Positions 9,220 through 18,077 of a DNA stretch of 64,000 nt are shown one piece after another. Position 1 is the stretch's first letter, and every line of letters begins with the position of its first letter. This DNA comes from Frigoribacterium sp. CG_9.8. GTDB lineage: Bacteria > Actinomycetota > Actinomycetes > Actinomycetales > Microbacteriaceae. Made by a program: the position numbers and the translations under genes. Location of the stretch: assembly GCF_015751965.1 (NCBI RefSeq), contig NZ_JADOVH010000005.1, forward strand, positions 179,574 to 243,573, read 5' to 3'. The notes under the pieces are model-generated. The model ran no database searches. It was not told where the DNA came from and worked only from the letters and a program-made list of their open reading frames with translations.

Positions 9220-10504
9220 TGCGATCGTCGTCGGCGGAGGGATCGCCGGTCTCGTGATGGCACGCGACCTTGCACTCGGCGGACTGCACGTCACACTGCT
9301 TGAGGCCTCTGATCATCTCGGTGGCAAGGTCGCCCGCCATACGGTCGCGGGGATCGACCTCGATGCCGGCGCGGAGAGCTTCGCCACCCGTCGCAACACT
9401 GTCGAAGACCTGGCCAAGCAGCTGGGCCTGGGAGCGGATGTCGCCCGCCCGAACCCGCGGGGAGCGTGGCTGCTGACGGCCGAGGGCCTCGCCCACCCGA
9501 TGCCCCGCACTGGCATCCTCGGAATCCCCGGCATAGCGCTCGCGGCAGACGTGATTGAGGTCGTCGGGTTCTGGGGCGCACTGCGTGGCCAGCTCGACGC
9601 CCTGATGTTCGGCTTTGCCGGGTCGAAGGAACGCAACCTCGGGCGCCTGGTGCGGCGGAGGATGGGCCGACGCGTGCTCGAACGGTTGGTCGCACCGGTA
9701 ACGCTCGGCATCCACTCCCGACACCCTGACGAACTCGATGTGGATGTTGTCGCCCCGGGGCTTCGGGCGGCGATGCTGTCTACCGGGTCGCTGTCGAACG
9801 GAGTTCGCTCGCTGCGGGAGTCTGCCCCGGCTGGCACAGCGGTCTCCGGATTGGTTGGCGGGATATTTTCTTTGGTCGAAGCGCTGACCCGTGATCTTGA
9901 GCGATTCGGTGTGAGGGTACGACTCAACTCCCCGGTGGCGGCGATCAGCGCATCGACCGCGACTCTGGTCGATGGGCAAACTCTTCAGGCCGACACCGTG
10001 GTTCTCGCGGCACCTCTGACGGCCGAAGGTGCTGTGGCCGCTACTGCAGCTATCGTGCTCGCGACGCTCGTTGTGGATGCGCCGGAACTGGATGCTGCAC
10101 CGCGAGGCACTGGCGTGCTGGTCGCCCGCCCGCCCGTCGGCTCACAACTTCAGGCCAAGGCCCTCACCCATGGGACGGCCAAGTGGGACTGGCTGGCCGC
10201 GCGGGCGGCGCGCCATCGCCATGTACTTCGACTGTCGTATGACGGCGCAGTAGCCGAGAAGTTCACCGACTCCGAGTTGCGCGATCTCGCGCTGCGGGAT
10301 GCCGGGGTGCTGCTCGGGGTCGCCCTGACCGCGACATCCGTCGTCGAGTTTGCCCGGGTGCACTGGAGCGCCCCGGCGGACCGGCCGGCACCCATCGAGG
10401 GCGTGACCGTCATTGGTGAAGGTGTTGCAGGAACCGGCCTTGCTGCCGTCATTGCCCAGGTGCGGCTCGAATCTGGACGTTTGCTGAAGAATATGGGGGC
10501 GTAG
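9212..10504 (+). CDS. hemY: Coproporphyrinogen III oxidase (HemY/CgoX-type)
   Basis: FAD enzyme of 430 residues. In the actinobacterial route it oxidises coproporphyrinogen III to coproporphyrin III, inferred from the neighbouring hemQ and hemH. The FAD dinucleotide motif VVGGGIAGLVMARDLALGG is at residues 5-23, followed by LEASDHLGGKV; the C-terminal FAD loop GEGVAGTGLAAVIAQ closes the fold. The middle is shorter on motifs than usual and Ala-rich. ATG 9212 is preferred to ATG 9200 because GGGATGG sits upstream and the Rossmann strand then begins at residue 3. The gene ends inside a perfect 18-bp palindrome. Confidence 0.88.
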   Translation: MPNAIVVGGGIAGLVMARDLALGGLHVTLLEASDHLGGKVARHTVAGIDLDAGAESFATRRNTVEDLAKQLGLGADVARPNPRGAWLLTAEGLAHPMPRTGILGIPGIALAADVIEVVGFWGALRGQLDALMFGFAGSKERNLGRLVRRRMGRRVLERLVAPVTLGIHSRHPDELDVDVVAPGLRAAMLSTGSLSNGVRSLRESAPAGTAVSGLVGGIFSLVEALTRDLERFGVRVRLNSPVAAISASTATLVDGQTLQADTVVLAAPLTAEGAVAATAAIVLATLVVDAPELDAAPRGTGVLVARPPVGSQLQAKALTHGTAKWDWLAARAARHRHVLRLSYDGAVAEKFTDSELRDLALRDAGVLLGVALTATSVVEFARVHWSAPADRPAPIEGVTVIGEGVAGTGLAAVIAQVRLESGRLLKNMGA

Positions 10505-10518
10505 CCCCCGGGGGCTAC
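10501..10518. terminator. Perfect 18-bp GC palindrome at the end of hemY
   Basis: GTAGCCCCCGGGGGCTAC is self-complementary and contains the hemY stop codon. It has no T-run, so it may attenuate or protect the transcript end rather than act as a classical terminator. A weaker hairpin (GAGCAT/ATGCTC, 10529-10544) follows before the next gene. Confidence 0.45.
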
Positions 10519-10572
10519 TGTGGAAAGGGAGCATTCATATGCTCATCCGGGCACGTACAGAACGGAGCAACC

Positions 10573-10977
10573 ATGCGAAGCAAGATTCTGCTTGTTGTTG
10601 GATTGGCGGCCGGGTATGTGCTCGGCGCGAAGGCGGGGCGGGACCGCTACGAGCAAATTAAACGGGCCGCCGACACGCTCTGGAGCAACCCGCGAGTGCA
10701 GCGCCAGGTGAAGAAGGCCGAAGAGCGCGCACTGGATTTCGCCCAGGGCAGGGCATCCGGGGTCATCGACTTTCTCAGTGACGGGGCGAAAAAAGTCGTC
10801 TCACGATCAGGCACAACGCGATCAGACACAAAGCGATCAGGCACAAAGCGGTCAGACACAAAGCGGTCAGACACAACTCGATCAGCTGCAAAGCGATCGG
10901 GCACATCCCAATCGGGTAAATCTGCGCCCGCGCGTTCATCATCGGCGGCCAAGCCGGCCTCCACCAGCGTTGAGTAG
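10573..10977 (+). CDS. YtxH-like small membrane protein with pentapeptide repeats
   Basis: 134 residues. The N-terminus is one hydrophobic segment ending in GYVLGAKAGRDRYEQI, the pattern seen in YtxH/general-stress membrane proteins of Gram-positives. A helical segment rich in Lys/Arg/Glu follows. From residue 78 to 117 there are eight consecutive five-residue units of the form R-S-(D/G)-T-(K/T), encoded by a 15-bp DNA repeat; this tail is unlike the rest and looks like a recent expansion. GGAG precedes the ATG. It is the first of three small envelope genes inserted between hemY and hemQ. Biochemical role unknown. Confidence 0.65.
   Translation: MRSKILLVVGLAAGYVLGAKAGRDRYEQIKRAADTLWSNPRVQRQVKKAEERALDFAQGRASGVIDFLSDGAKKVVSRSGTTRSDTKRSGTKRSDTKRSDTTRSAAKRSGTSQSGKSAPARSSSAAKPASTSVE
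10804..10923. repeat. Coding 15-bp tandem repeat, eight units
   Basis: Unit close to CGATCAGACACAAAG (for example CGATCAGGCACAAAG, CGGTCAGACACAAAG), encoding RSDTK/RSGTK. Because the unit is a multiple of three, copy-number change would lengthen or shorten the basic tail without a frameshift. Confidence 0.8.
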
Positions 10978-10983
10978 AGCGTC

Positions 10984-11394
10984 GTGAACGACGACAGCAC
11001 GGCCCGCAAGTCGCTCTTTGCCCTGATCGCTGACCTGCCACGCCTGGTCATCGGGCAGGTAAAAAACGAGATCGAGCAGCTCAAGAGCGAGATGATCGCC
11101 AAGCTCAAACACGTCGGGATCGGTGCCGGTCTCTTCATCGGTGCGGGATTTGTCGCCTTCTGTTTGTTCGCAGTGCTGATCACGGCCGCTATCCTGGCGT
11201 TTGCAACCGTCGTGCCCGGCTGGCTCGCCGCGCTCATCGTGGCCGCCATCCTGCTCGTGATCATGGTCGTCCTCCTGCTCATCGGTGTGCGCCAGGTGAA
11301 GCGGGGAGTGCCGCCGACGCCGACCAAGACCATCACGAGCGTGAAAAAAGATGTGAACGCCCTCACGGGTCTGGGAAAGCGGGAGAGTCGATGA
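10984..11394 (+). CDS. Phage-holin-superfamily III (Act holin-like) membrane protein
   Basis: 136 residues, GTG start at 10984 six bases after the preceding stop. A charged N-terminal helix (DLPRLVIGQVKNEIEQLKSE) precedes two long hydrophobic segments (~50-75 and ~80-103) joined by VVPGW, then a basic tail. This is the form of the actinobacterial holin-like family (PF07332), usually a chromosomal envelope protein rather than a phage lysis protein. It overlaps the DUF3618 gene by ATGA, so the two are co-translated. Confidence 0.75.
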   Translation: MNDDSTARKSLFALIADLPRLVIGQVKNEIEQLKSEMIAKLKHVGIGAGLFIGAGFVAFCLFAVLITAAILAFATVVPGWLAALIVAAILLVIMVVLLLIGVRQVKRGVPPTPTKTITSVKKDVNALTGLGKRESR

Positions 11395-11630
11395 GTGATG
11401 AATCAGTAGGCGAGTCGATCGAAACCCGGATCGCTGCCACCCGTTCGGAGCTTGAGCGCACGCTCGACGCGATCGAGGACAAGCTCGATGTGCCGAAGCG
11501 GGTCGGCAAACTGACAGCAAGGGCGCAGGCGTCCTTTGAGCAGAACCCCGTACCGTGGAAGGTCGGAGCGATCGCAGCCGCGATCGTCATCGGCGGCATC
11601 GTTGCCTGGGCGATCTTCAGCGACGACTAG
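11391..11630 (+). CDS. DUF3618 membrane protein
   Basis: 79 residues. The N-terminal part has the DUF3618 signature (IETRIAATRSELERTLDAIEDKLDVPKR), an amphipathic helix, followed by one transmembrane helix (VGAIAAAIVIGGIVAWAIF) near the C-terminus. DUF3618 genes commonly sit beside holin-III-like genes in actinobacteria, as here. Overlaps the upstream gene by four bases. Function not known. Confidence 0.85.
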   Translation: MSDESVGESIETRIAATRSELERTLDAIEDKLDVPKRVGKLTARAQASFEQNPVPWKVGAIAAAIVIGGIVAWAIFSDD

Positions 11631-11725
11631 AGACGGTTTCATCACCGGCAATACGACAGATGCTCTCCCGCACCGGCGCATGGCCGCTTTGTGTTCTCGC
11701 AGTAATGCGGGGGAGGATAGAAGGT

Positions 11726-12442
11726 ATGAGTACCACCCTGATTCCGGATGGGCGTCCCGGTGAGAGCGCCACTACCCTCGAAGACCACACGCTGACCGGA
11801 TACACCCTCTGGGCCGTCCTTCGCCGTGACGGCACAGTGCCGGTGGGCGATGACTCTGCCTCGCTCTCCGCAGCCGTCGCCACCGTGGAAGCGGCCGGGG
11901 TAACCGTGCGCGGCTTCTACGACGTCTCCAGCCTTCGGGCCGATGCCGACCTGATGATCTGGCTGCACGGCGGAGCGCCGGAGAAACTCCAATGGGCTCT
12001 GCGCGAACTGCGTCGCAGCGCGCTGCTCCACACCCTCCTGCCCACCTGGAACGCGATGGGTGTTCACGTGGACGCCGAGTTCTCGGCCAGCCACCGCCCC
12101 GCTTTCATGGGCGACAAGCATCCGGAGGCCTGGCTGACGGTCTACCCCTTCGTGCGGTCCTACGAGTGGTACATCCTGCCCGACGAAGAGCGCCGAGCGA
12201 TGCTGGCGGATCACGGACGCAAGGGCGGCGCCTACCCGCAAGTGCTCGCCAACACCGTGGCATCCTTCGCCCTCGGCGACTACGAGTGGATCCTGGCGCT
12301 CGAAGCGCCACAGCTGGTCGACCTCGTCGACATGATGCGTCACCTGCGCCAGACCGAAGCGCGCCGCCACGTGCGCGAAGAAGTTCCCTTTTACACCGGC
12401 CGCCGCATTCCGGTCGCCGAGATTGCTGAGATCCTGCGATGA
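11726..12442 (+). CDS. hemQ: Coproheme decarboxylase (ChdC)
   Basis: Last step of the coproporphyrin-dependent pathway: oxidative decarboxylation of coproheme to haem b. 238 residues. Chlorite-dismutase-fold features: LTGYTLWAVLRRD N-terminal strand, YPFVRSYEWYILP (catalytic Tyr region), ADHGRKGGAYPQV (proximal haem His) and SFALGDYEWILALEAP. Start ATG 11726 has a strong GGGAGGAT...AAGG upstream; an open frame continues further upstream but has no family similarity. Ends with ATGA overlap into hemH, so iron insertion and decarboxylation are translationally coupled. Confidence 0.95.
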   Translation: MSTTLIPDGRPGESATTLEDHTLTGYTLWAVLRRDGTVPVGDDSASLSAAVATVEAAGVTVRGFYDVSSLRADADLMIWLHGGAPEKLQWALRELRRSALLHTLLPTWNAMGVHVDAEFSASHRPAFMGDKHPEAWLTVYPFVRSYEWYILPDEERRAMLADHGRKGGAYPQVLANTVASFALGDYEWILALEAPQLVDLVDMMRHLRQTEARRHVREEVPFYTGRRIPVAEIAEILR

Positions 12443-13623
12443 CAATTACCAATGGCGAGCTCGCCGGTCAACTGGGCGACGAACTGGTCCGCGGTGCGAC
12501 GGATGCCGCGAAGCACGGTCCGGAGCACGTGACCGAGCCGACAGCGTATGACGCAATTCTGCTCGCGAGCTTCGGCGGGCCAGAGGGACAGGATGACGTC
12601 ATCCCGTTCCTTCGTAACGTGACTCGCGGCCGCGGTATCCCCGACGAACGTCTCGAAGTGGTCGCGCACCACTATCGCGCCTTTGGCGGCATCAGCCCGA
12701 TCAACCAGCAGAACCGCGACCTCAAGGTAGCGCTCGAAGCCGAACTCGAACGTCGCGGCATCGACCTGCCGGTGCTCTGGGGCAACCGCAACTGGCCGCC
12801 CTTCATCCGCGATGCCGTCTCCGAGGCACACGACCGCGGGTTCACGAAGCTCATTGCCATCGGGACGAGCGCCTACAGCTCGTATTCCGGCTGCCGCCAG
12901 TACCGCGAAGATTATGCCGCTGCGCTCACTGACACCGGACTCGACGGTGTGATCCAGATCGACAAGATCCGCCAGTTCTTCGATCACCCCGGGTTTGTCA
13001 CGCCGTTCATCGAGGGTCTGCGCACGGGCCTCGCCGAGGTTGCCGCGGCTGGTATTCCACTGAACGAGACTCATGTGCTGTTCTCGACCCATTCGATCCC
13101 GTCGTCGGATGCCGCGAAGAGCGGTCCGCCGTTCCGCGACTTCGGTGAGGGTGGCGCCTACGCCGCCCAGCACCGGGCGGTCGCGGAGGTCGTGGTGGAA
13201 GGCGTCGAGGTGGAGTGGAGCCTGGTATTCCAGTCACGCAGTGGCCCACCCACCCAGCCGTGGCTTGAGCCAGACATCAACGATGCCATCCGCGAATTGG
13301 CTGCCACGGGCATCCGCGCGGTCGTCATTGTGCCCCTCGGCTTCGTCAGTGACCACATGGAAGTGAAGTGGGATCTCGACACCGAGGCGATGGAGACCTC
13401 ACAAGAGCTCGGTGTGCTCGCGATTCGAGTGCCGACTCCCGGCATCCATGCGGCCTACGTCTCCGGGCTCATCGATCTCGTTCTCGAGCGTCGGGATGCT
13501 TTGCCCGTGGCCGAACGTCCGTCGCTCACCGCGCTCGGCCCCTGGTACGACGTGTGCCGCGCCGGATGCTGCGAGAACGAGCGACTCGGATTCAAGCCGG
13601 CGCTCGGGGGGCAGATTCCGTGA
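12439..13623 (+). CDS. hemH: Coproporphyrin ferrochelatase (CpfC)
   Basis: Inserts Fe(II) into coproporphyrin III. 394 residues, with a 35-residue N-terminal extension before AYDAILLASFGGPEG. Motifs: FLRNVTRGRGIP, HHYRAFGGISPINQQN, GNRNWPPFI, the catalytic-His segment FSTHSIPSSDA (~215) and a C-terminal DVCRAGCCENER. Together with the Cys of SGCRQYRED (~154), those C-terminal cysteines match the [2Fe-2S] ligands known in actinobacterial ferrochelatases. Overlaps hemQ (ATGA) and hemC (GTGA). Confidence 0.94.
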   Translation: MTITNGELAGQLGDELVRGATDAAKHGPEHVTEPTAYDAILLASFGGPEGQDDVIPFLRNVTRGRGIPDERLEVVAHHYRAFGGISPINQQNRDLKVALEAELERRGIDLPVLWGNRNWPPFIRDAVSEAHDRGFTKLIAIGTSAYSSYSGCRQYREDYAAALTDTGLDGVIQIDKIRQFFDHPGFVTPFIEGLRTGLAEVAAAGIPLNETHVLFSTHSIPSSDAAKSGPPFRDFGEGGAYAAQHRAVAEVVVEGVEVEWSLVFQSRSGPPTQPWLEPDINDAIRELAATGIRAVVIVPLGFVSDHMEVKWDLDTEAMETSQELGVLAIRVPTPGIHAAYVSGLIDLVLERRDALPVAERPSLTALGPWYDVCRAGCCENERLGFKPALGGQIP

Positions 13624-14576
13624 GCGGTGCCGGCAGTGCGCTGCGCATCGGCACCCGAGGCAGCGCGCTCGCCCTCGCGCAGACCGGACTGGTCGCCGCA
13701 GCCGTTGCCAAGGCATCCGGTCTCGGGGTGGAGATCGTACCGATCGCCAGCCAGGGTGACCATTCCACTGCCTCACTTGCGTCTATCGGCGGTACCGGTG
13801 TGTTTGCTTCTGCCCTGCGCGAGGCGCTGATCGCGGACACCTGCGATCTCGTCGTGCACTCCCTCAAAGACCTTCCCACCGATGCCTATCCCGGGTTGCG
13901 CATCGGTGCGATTCCGAAGCGGGCGGATGCCAGGGACGCCCTCTGCGCCCGTGACGGCCTCACCCTCGAGGAGCTGGCTCCCGGGGCACGGGTTGGCACC
14001 GGCTCGCCGCGCCGCGCCGCCCAGCTGCGCGGCTGGCGGCCGGATGTTACGGTCGTCGACATCCGCGGCAACGTCGATACCCGTCTGCGCAAGGTCGCCG
14101 ATGGTGAGCTTGACGCCGTTGTGCTCGCCGCTGCGGGTCTCGGCCGGATCGGGCGACTGGATGCGGTCAGCGAGTTCTTCGAGCTCGGGAAGTGGGCTAC
14201 TGCTCCCGGTCAGGGGGCACTGGCTATCGAGGTGCGGGACAGCTACTCGAGCTCGTTCGCTGCGATGCTGAAAGCCCTCGATCACTCCTCCACCCGGCTC
14301 GCCGTCCTCGCGGAACGCGCAGTGCTCGCACGCCTCGAGGCTGGCTGCGCCGCGCCGATCGGGGCCGCGGGTGTCGTTGACGGAGACATGCTCTTCCTCA
14401 CCGCCACCGTGTACGCACCCGACGGCACGAAATCACTCACCAGTTCGCACGCCCTCGTTCTCGAAGGCAGCGCATCCGAGCGAGCCGCACTCCCCGGCGA
14501 GCTCGGGGATCGGGTCGCCGCCGAACTTCTCGCTCTCGGAGCGGCCGATATCGCGCCGATCGGAGCGCTCGCATGA
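13620..14576 (+). CDS. hemC: Hydroxymethylbilane synthase
   Basis: Condenses four porphobilinogens into hydroxymethylbilane using a dipyrromethane cofactor. 318 residues from GTG 13620, whose GTGA overlaps the hemH stop. Motifs: RIGTRGSALALAQ at the N-terminus, VHSLKDLPT, GTGSPRRAAQL, DIRGNVDTRL, and the cofactor-attachment cysteine in LEAGCAAPIG (~241). A longer in-frame reading from inside hemH exists but has no family match before ALRIGTRG. Confidence 0.95.
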   Translation: MSGAGSALRIGTRGSALALAQTGLVAAAVAKASGLGVEIVPIASQGDHSTASLASIGGTGVFASALREALIADTCDLVVHSLKDLPTDAYPGLRIGAIPKRADARDALCARDGLTLEELAPGARVGTGSPRRAAQLRGWRPDVTVVDIRGNVDTRLRKVADGELDAVVLAAAGLGRIGRLDAVSEFFELGKWATAPGQGALAIEVRDSYSSSFAAMLKALDHSSTRLAVLAERAVLARLEAGCAAPIGAAGVVDGDMLFLTATVYAPDGTKSLTSSHALVLEGSASERAALPGELGDRVAAELLALGAADIAPIGALA

Positions 14577-15412
14577 GCCCGTGCCGCAGCCTGAAACCAC
14601 TGGCCGGATGGCGGGTGCTCGTGCCCCGTGGCGGTAACTGGGGCGACCTGGTCGCCGCCGACCTCCGCACCTACGGCGCCGTTCCCGTGATCGCGCCGAT
14701 GATCAACTTTGCAAGCGCCGAGAACGCGATGGAGCTCTCTGATGCCCTCAAGCGCCTCGAAAATGGCAGGTTCGACTGGTTGGTAATCACCAGCGCAACG
14801 ACTGTCGATGTGTTGATCAGCCAGCAGGTCACCATCCCACCAAGCACCCGCATCGCGGCCGTCGGCGAGACGACAAGCGCCGCACTGATCCTCGCGGGCT
14901 ACCGTGTCGACTTCGTGCCAGAGAGCGACAACTCGGCCCGTGGACTCGTGAAGGAGTGGCCGGCCTCCGACATCGTTGGACGCGTGCTCATCCCGCAGTC
15001 AGACATCGCCGAGCCGACTCTCGTCGCCGGACTGGCTACCCTCGGACTCGAGGTGGAGTACGTCTCGGCCTACCGCACGGTCGGCGTGCCGGTCTCGGAG
15101 CATGTGGCGGCGGATGTCGCGTCCGGTCGCATCCGCGCCGTACTCGTGACCTCTGGGAGCGTGGCCCGGCAGGTGCAGGCACAGCTCGCACCGCTCCTCG
15201 GCGAGACCGTCGTTGCCGCCATCGGGCCGCGCACTGCGTTCGACGCCCGCGCTGCTGGACTCACCGTGCACGTGATCGCTGAATCCCGCTCCGCGGGCTC
15301 CCTCGTGGAGGGTCTGGCTGAATACGTGATCTCCAACGGTGACGACCACAGCGCGGATGGCTCCCGCGACAACAACGGCGGGTCTTCTGATGGGCCGGTG
15401 GCCTCCTCATGA
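14573..15412 (+). CDS. hemD: Uroporphyrinogen-III synthase
   Basis: Closes hydroxymethylbilane with D-ring inversion. 279 residues, two-lobed: [20 protein letters not shown] begins the first domain, [13 protein letters not shown] and [17 protein letters not shown] are its family landmarks, and [16 protein letters not shown] plus [23 protein letters not shown] mark the second. HemD is poorly conserved; position between hemC and hemB supports the call. The C-terminus carries a polar Asn/Gly/Asp-rich tail. Overlaps both neighbours by ATGA. Confidence 0.9.
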   Translation: MSPCRSLKPLAGWRVLVPRGGNWGDLVAADLRTYGAVPVIAPMINFASAENAMELSDALKRLENGRFDWLVITSATTVDVLISQQVTIPPSTRIAAVGETTSAALILAGYRVDFVPESDNSARGLVKEWPASDIVGRVLIPQSDIAEPTLVAGLATLGLEVEYVSAYRTVGVPVSEHVAADVASGRIRAVLVTSGSVARQVQAQLAPLLGETVVAAIGPRTAFDARAAGLTVHVIAESRSAGSLVEGLAEYVISNGDDHSADGSRDNNGGSSDGPVASS

Positions 15413-16383
15413 CCGGGCTGAGCATCCGTCCCCGTCGATTGCGCGCAATTCCGGCCCTGCGCCGCCTGGTTGCGGAAACCAGGCTCCACCCGGCTGAACT
15501 TGTGCTGCCGATGTTCGTGCGCGAGGGGCTCCGCGAACCGGTACCGATCTCGTCGATGCCCGGCGTGGTCAATCATTCACTCGACTCGCTGCGCCGCGCG
15601 GTGGTCGAGGCCGCCGATGCTGGCGTCGGGGGTGTCATGCTGTTCGGCGTTCCTGAGCATAAGGATTCCATCGGATCCGGCGCGACGGCTGACGACGGCA
15701 TTCTCAACTTGGCCACCCGTGCAGTCGTTGCCGAGGTGGGGGACGCGATCGTGGTGCAAACCGATCTCTGTCTCGATGAATTCACCGATCACGGCCACTG
15801 CGGAGTGCTCGCCGCGGACGGCAGCGTCGATAACGACGCATCCCTGCTGCGTTACCGGGACATGGGCGTTGCGCAGGCTGCCGCGGGATCCCAGCTGCTC
15901 GGGCTCAGCGGCATGATGGATGGCCAGGTCGCCGCTGTGCGCGATGCTCTCGACGCCAATAATTTTGCCGGCACCGCCATCCTGGGCTATGCGGCCAAGT
16001 ACGCGTCGGCGTTTTACGGGCCGTTCCGTGAAGCCGTCGATTCATCGCTCGTCGGTGATCGTCGCAGTTACCAGCTTGATGCCGGTAACCGTCGAGAGGG
16101 CCTCCGCGAGGTCATGCTCGATATTGAAGAGGGCGCCGACATCGTGATGGTGAAACCCGCGATGAGCTTCCTCGACGTGCTTGCCGATGCCGCCGCAGTG
16201 AGCCCGGTGCCGGTGTGGGCCTACCAGGTCTCCGGCGAGTACGCGATGATCGAGGCCGCTGCCGCCAACGGGTGGATCGATCGTCGCCGAGCGGTCGAAG
16301 AGTCTGTGCTGAGCATCAAACGCGCCGGAGCCGATGCAATCCTCAGCTACTGGGCCGTCGAACTGGCAGCGTGGCTGCGCTGA
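15409..16383 (+). CDS. hemB: Porphobilinogen synthase
   Basis: Condenses two 5-aminolevulinates. 324 residues. Schiff-base lysines are in [15 protein letters not shown] (~195) and [12 protein letters not shown] (~249). The metal loop reads [16 protein letters not shown] (~119-134): it keeps two of the three cysteines of Zn-type enzymes, with Asp at the middle position, so metal use is not certain. Starts with ATGA overlap to hemD. Its stop codon TGA overlaps the first ATG of the micro-ORF repeat that leads to hemL. Confidence 0.95.
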   Translation: MTGLSIRPRRLRAIPALRRLVAETRLHPAELVLPMFVREGLREPVPISSMPGVVNHSLDSLRRAVVEAADAGVGGVMLFGVPEHKDSIGSGATADDGILNLATRAVVAEVGDAIVVQTDLCLDEFTDHGHCGVLAADGSVDNDASLLRYRDMGVAQAAAGSQLLGLSGMMDGQVAAVRDALDANNFAGTAILGYAAKYASAFYGPFREAVDSSLVGDRRSYQLDAGNRREGLREVMLDIEEGADIVMVKPAMSFLDVLADAAAVSPVPVWAYQVSGEYAMIEAAAANGWIDRRRAVEESVLSIKRAGADAILSYWAVELAAWLR

Positions 16384-16451
16384 TGGGACTGTGATTCTGA
16401 TGGGACTGTGCTCCTGATGGGACTGTGCTTCTGATGGGACTGTGCTTCTAA
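16381..16451 (+). repeat. 17-bp tandem repeat forming coupled micro-ORFs between hemB and hemL
   Basis: Four copies of TGATGGGACTGTGCTTC (two with point changes) run from the hemB stop to the hemL start. Each copy contains ATG-GGA-CTG-TGC-TTC-TGA, an 18-base micro-ORF whose stop overlaps the next ATG by one base, giving the 17-base period. Start codons lie at 16383, 16400, 16417 and 16434; the last stop TAA (16449-16451) shares its final A with the hemL ATG. The first unit is shortened by TGC to TGA (stop at 16392-16394). No independent ribosome-binding site is visible for hemL. Confidence 0.8.
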
Positions 16452-17893
16452 TGGGCGCGAACGAGACCTACTTCACCCGGGCGAAGCTCTCTATCCCGGG
16501 CGGTGTCAATTCGCCGGTGCGGGCGTTCGGCTCGGTCGGCGGCACGCCGCGATTCATGGTGTCGGCACGCGGCCCCTACATCACGGATGCTGACGGTCGC
16601 GAATATGTCGATCTCGTCAGCACCTGGGGGCCTGCGCTTCTCGGGCACGCGCATCCGTCCGTCGTTAAAGCGGTGCAGGATAGTGCGGCGCGCGGGCTGT
16701 CGTTCGGGGCGTCCACTCCCGGCGAGACCGAGTTGGCCGAACTCGTGCGTGAGCGTGTAAGCGTTGAGTCGACCAACAGTTCTGGTCAGCTCACCGGCAC
16801 TGTGCAGAGGGCGATCGAGAAGATCCGCCTGGTGTCCACCGGTACCGAGGCGACGATGACGGCCATCCGCCTCGCCCGCGGATTCACCGGACGCGATCTT
16901 CTGGTGAAGTTCGCCGGGCACTATCACGGACATTCCGACGCGCTCCTTGCGGAAGCCGGATCGGGACTCGCAACACTCGCGCTGCCCGGCTCGGCCGGCG
17001 TCACAGCCGCGACCGCCGCGCAGACCATTGTTCTGCCATATAACGACCTCGATGCTGTTCGCGCGCTGTTCGCCGTGCAGGGATCGAAGATCGCCGCGGT
17101 GATCGTGGAAGCGGCATCCGCCAATATGGGGGTCGTACCACCGGATCGCGGATTCAACCGCGAGCTTGCCGCCATTGCGCGAGAGCATGGCGCTCTCCTG
17201 ATTTTCGACGAGGTGCTCACCGGTTTTCGAGTGGGCCCGGCCGGCTGGTGGGGGCTCGAGGCCGCCAGTGTGGTGCCCGACGGCGCGGGCTGGATGCCCG
17301 ACCTCTTCGCCTTCGGCAAGGTCATCGGTGGTGGACTTCCGCTCGCCGCGCTCGGTGGCCGTGCGGATGTCATGGACTTTCTCGCGCCTCTCGGTCCGGT
17401 CTACCAGGCCGGAACCCTCAGCGGCAATCCGGTGGCGGTTGCCGCTGGGATCGCAACACTGCGTCTGGCGGATGCTTCGGTGTACGCGCGCCTGGATGCG
17501 GTCGCCGACCAGCTCTCCGCCGCCGTGTCCTCCGCACTCAGCACCGAGGGCGTCGAGCATTCCGTGCAGCGGGCCGGCAACCTGTTCTCGTTCGCGTTCT
17601 CCCCCACGAAGCCGCGCAACTACGATGATGTGCGCTCACAGCAGGGTTTCCGCTACGCACCGTTCTTCCACGCCATGCTGGATGCGGGGGTGTCACTCCC
17701 CCCGTCGGTGTTCGAGGCCTGGTTCGTCACGGCCGCGCATGACGATGCGGCGGTCTCTCGCATCCTCGAGGCGCTGCCGGCGGCGGCTCGCGCTGCGGCG
17801 GCGGCCACGCCCGCAGTGAGCTGCCCGCGGTCCGAGCCCTGCGCTCCGAGGTCGACGGTCTGTGCTGCCTGCGGTCTGCCCCCCGCGGTCTAA
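16451..17893 (+). CDS. hemL: Glutamate-1-semialdehyde 2,1-aminomutase
   Basis: PLP enzyme making 5-aminolevulinate from the HemA product. 480 residues, longer than the usual ~430-445. Family features: [13 protein letters not shown] near the N-terminus, [44 protein letters not shown] and the PLP lysine in [12 protein letters not shown]. Two oddities explain the extra length: an insert of about 17 residues ([18 protein letters not shown], ~102-119) just before the conserved [12 protein letters not shown], and a Cys-rich C-terminal tail (~27 residues) whose DNA merges into the TCTGCGGG repeat downstream. The start ATG is shared with the micro-ORF array; a GTG at 16442 is the only in-frame alternative. 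Confidence 0.93.
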   Translation: MGANETYFTRAKLSIPGGVNSPVRAFGSVGGTPRFMVSARGPYITDADGREYVDLVSTWGPALLGHAHPSVVKAVQDSAARGLSFGASTPGETELAELVRERVSVESTNSSGQLTGTVQRAIEKIRLVSTGTEATMTAIRLARGFTGRDLLVKFAGHYHGHSDALLAEAGSGLATLALPGSAGVTAATAAQTIVLPYNDLDAVRALFAVQGSKIAAVIVEAASANMGVVPPDRGFNRELAAIAREHGALLIFDEVLTGFRVGPAGWWGLEAASVVPDGAGWMPDLFAFGKVIGGGLPLAALGGRADVMDFLAPLGPVYQAGTLSGNPVAVAAGIATLRLADASVYARLDAVADQLSAAVSSALSTEGVEHSVQRAGNLFSFAFSPTKPRNYDDVRSQQGFRYAPFFHAMLDAGVSLPPSVFEAWFVTAAHDDAAVSRILEALPAAARAAAAATPAVSCPRSEPCAPRSTVCAACGLPPAV

Positions 17894-18003
17894 GGTCTGC
17901 GGGTCTGCGGGTCTGCGGGATTGCGGGTCTGCGGGTCTGCAGGTCTGAAAACTGCGGGTCTGAAGATTGCGGGTCTGAAGATCGCGGATCTGCAGGTCTG
18001 AAG
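17888..18003. repeat. Degenerate TCTGCGGG tandem repeat
   Basis: About a dozen 7-15 base units built on GGTCTGCG / GGTCTGAAGATTGCG run from the hemL stop region. The hemL terminal codons (CTGCGGTCTGCC...CGCGGTC) already look like the start of the same repeat. Confidence 0.7.
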
Positions 18004-18004
18004 A

Positions 18005-18067
18005 ATTCGACTTGGTAGCAGTTGCGACTCCCACGGCGCAAAACCTGCAACTGCTACCAAGTGGATT
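18005..18067. repeat. 63-bp palindromic element, copy B
   Basis: The best-preserved copy: the core ACTTGGTAGCAGTTGC in the left arm is exactly complementary to GCAACTGCTACCAAGT in the right arm, with a ~10-base loop. See copies at 6580-6643 and 58645-58708. Confidence 0.8.
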
Positions 18068-18077
18068 CACCGAGTGG

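Noticed and set aside
10984..11394. Phage lysis cassette (holin)
   Set aside because: The holin-III-like protein is a common chromosomal actinobacterial membrane protein; no endolysin or other phage genes lie nearby.
18005..18067. Rho-independent terminator
   Set aside because: Long palindrome but no T-run, and the same sequence recurs at unrelated sites, so a repeat element explains it better.
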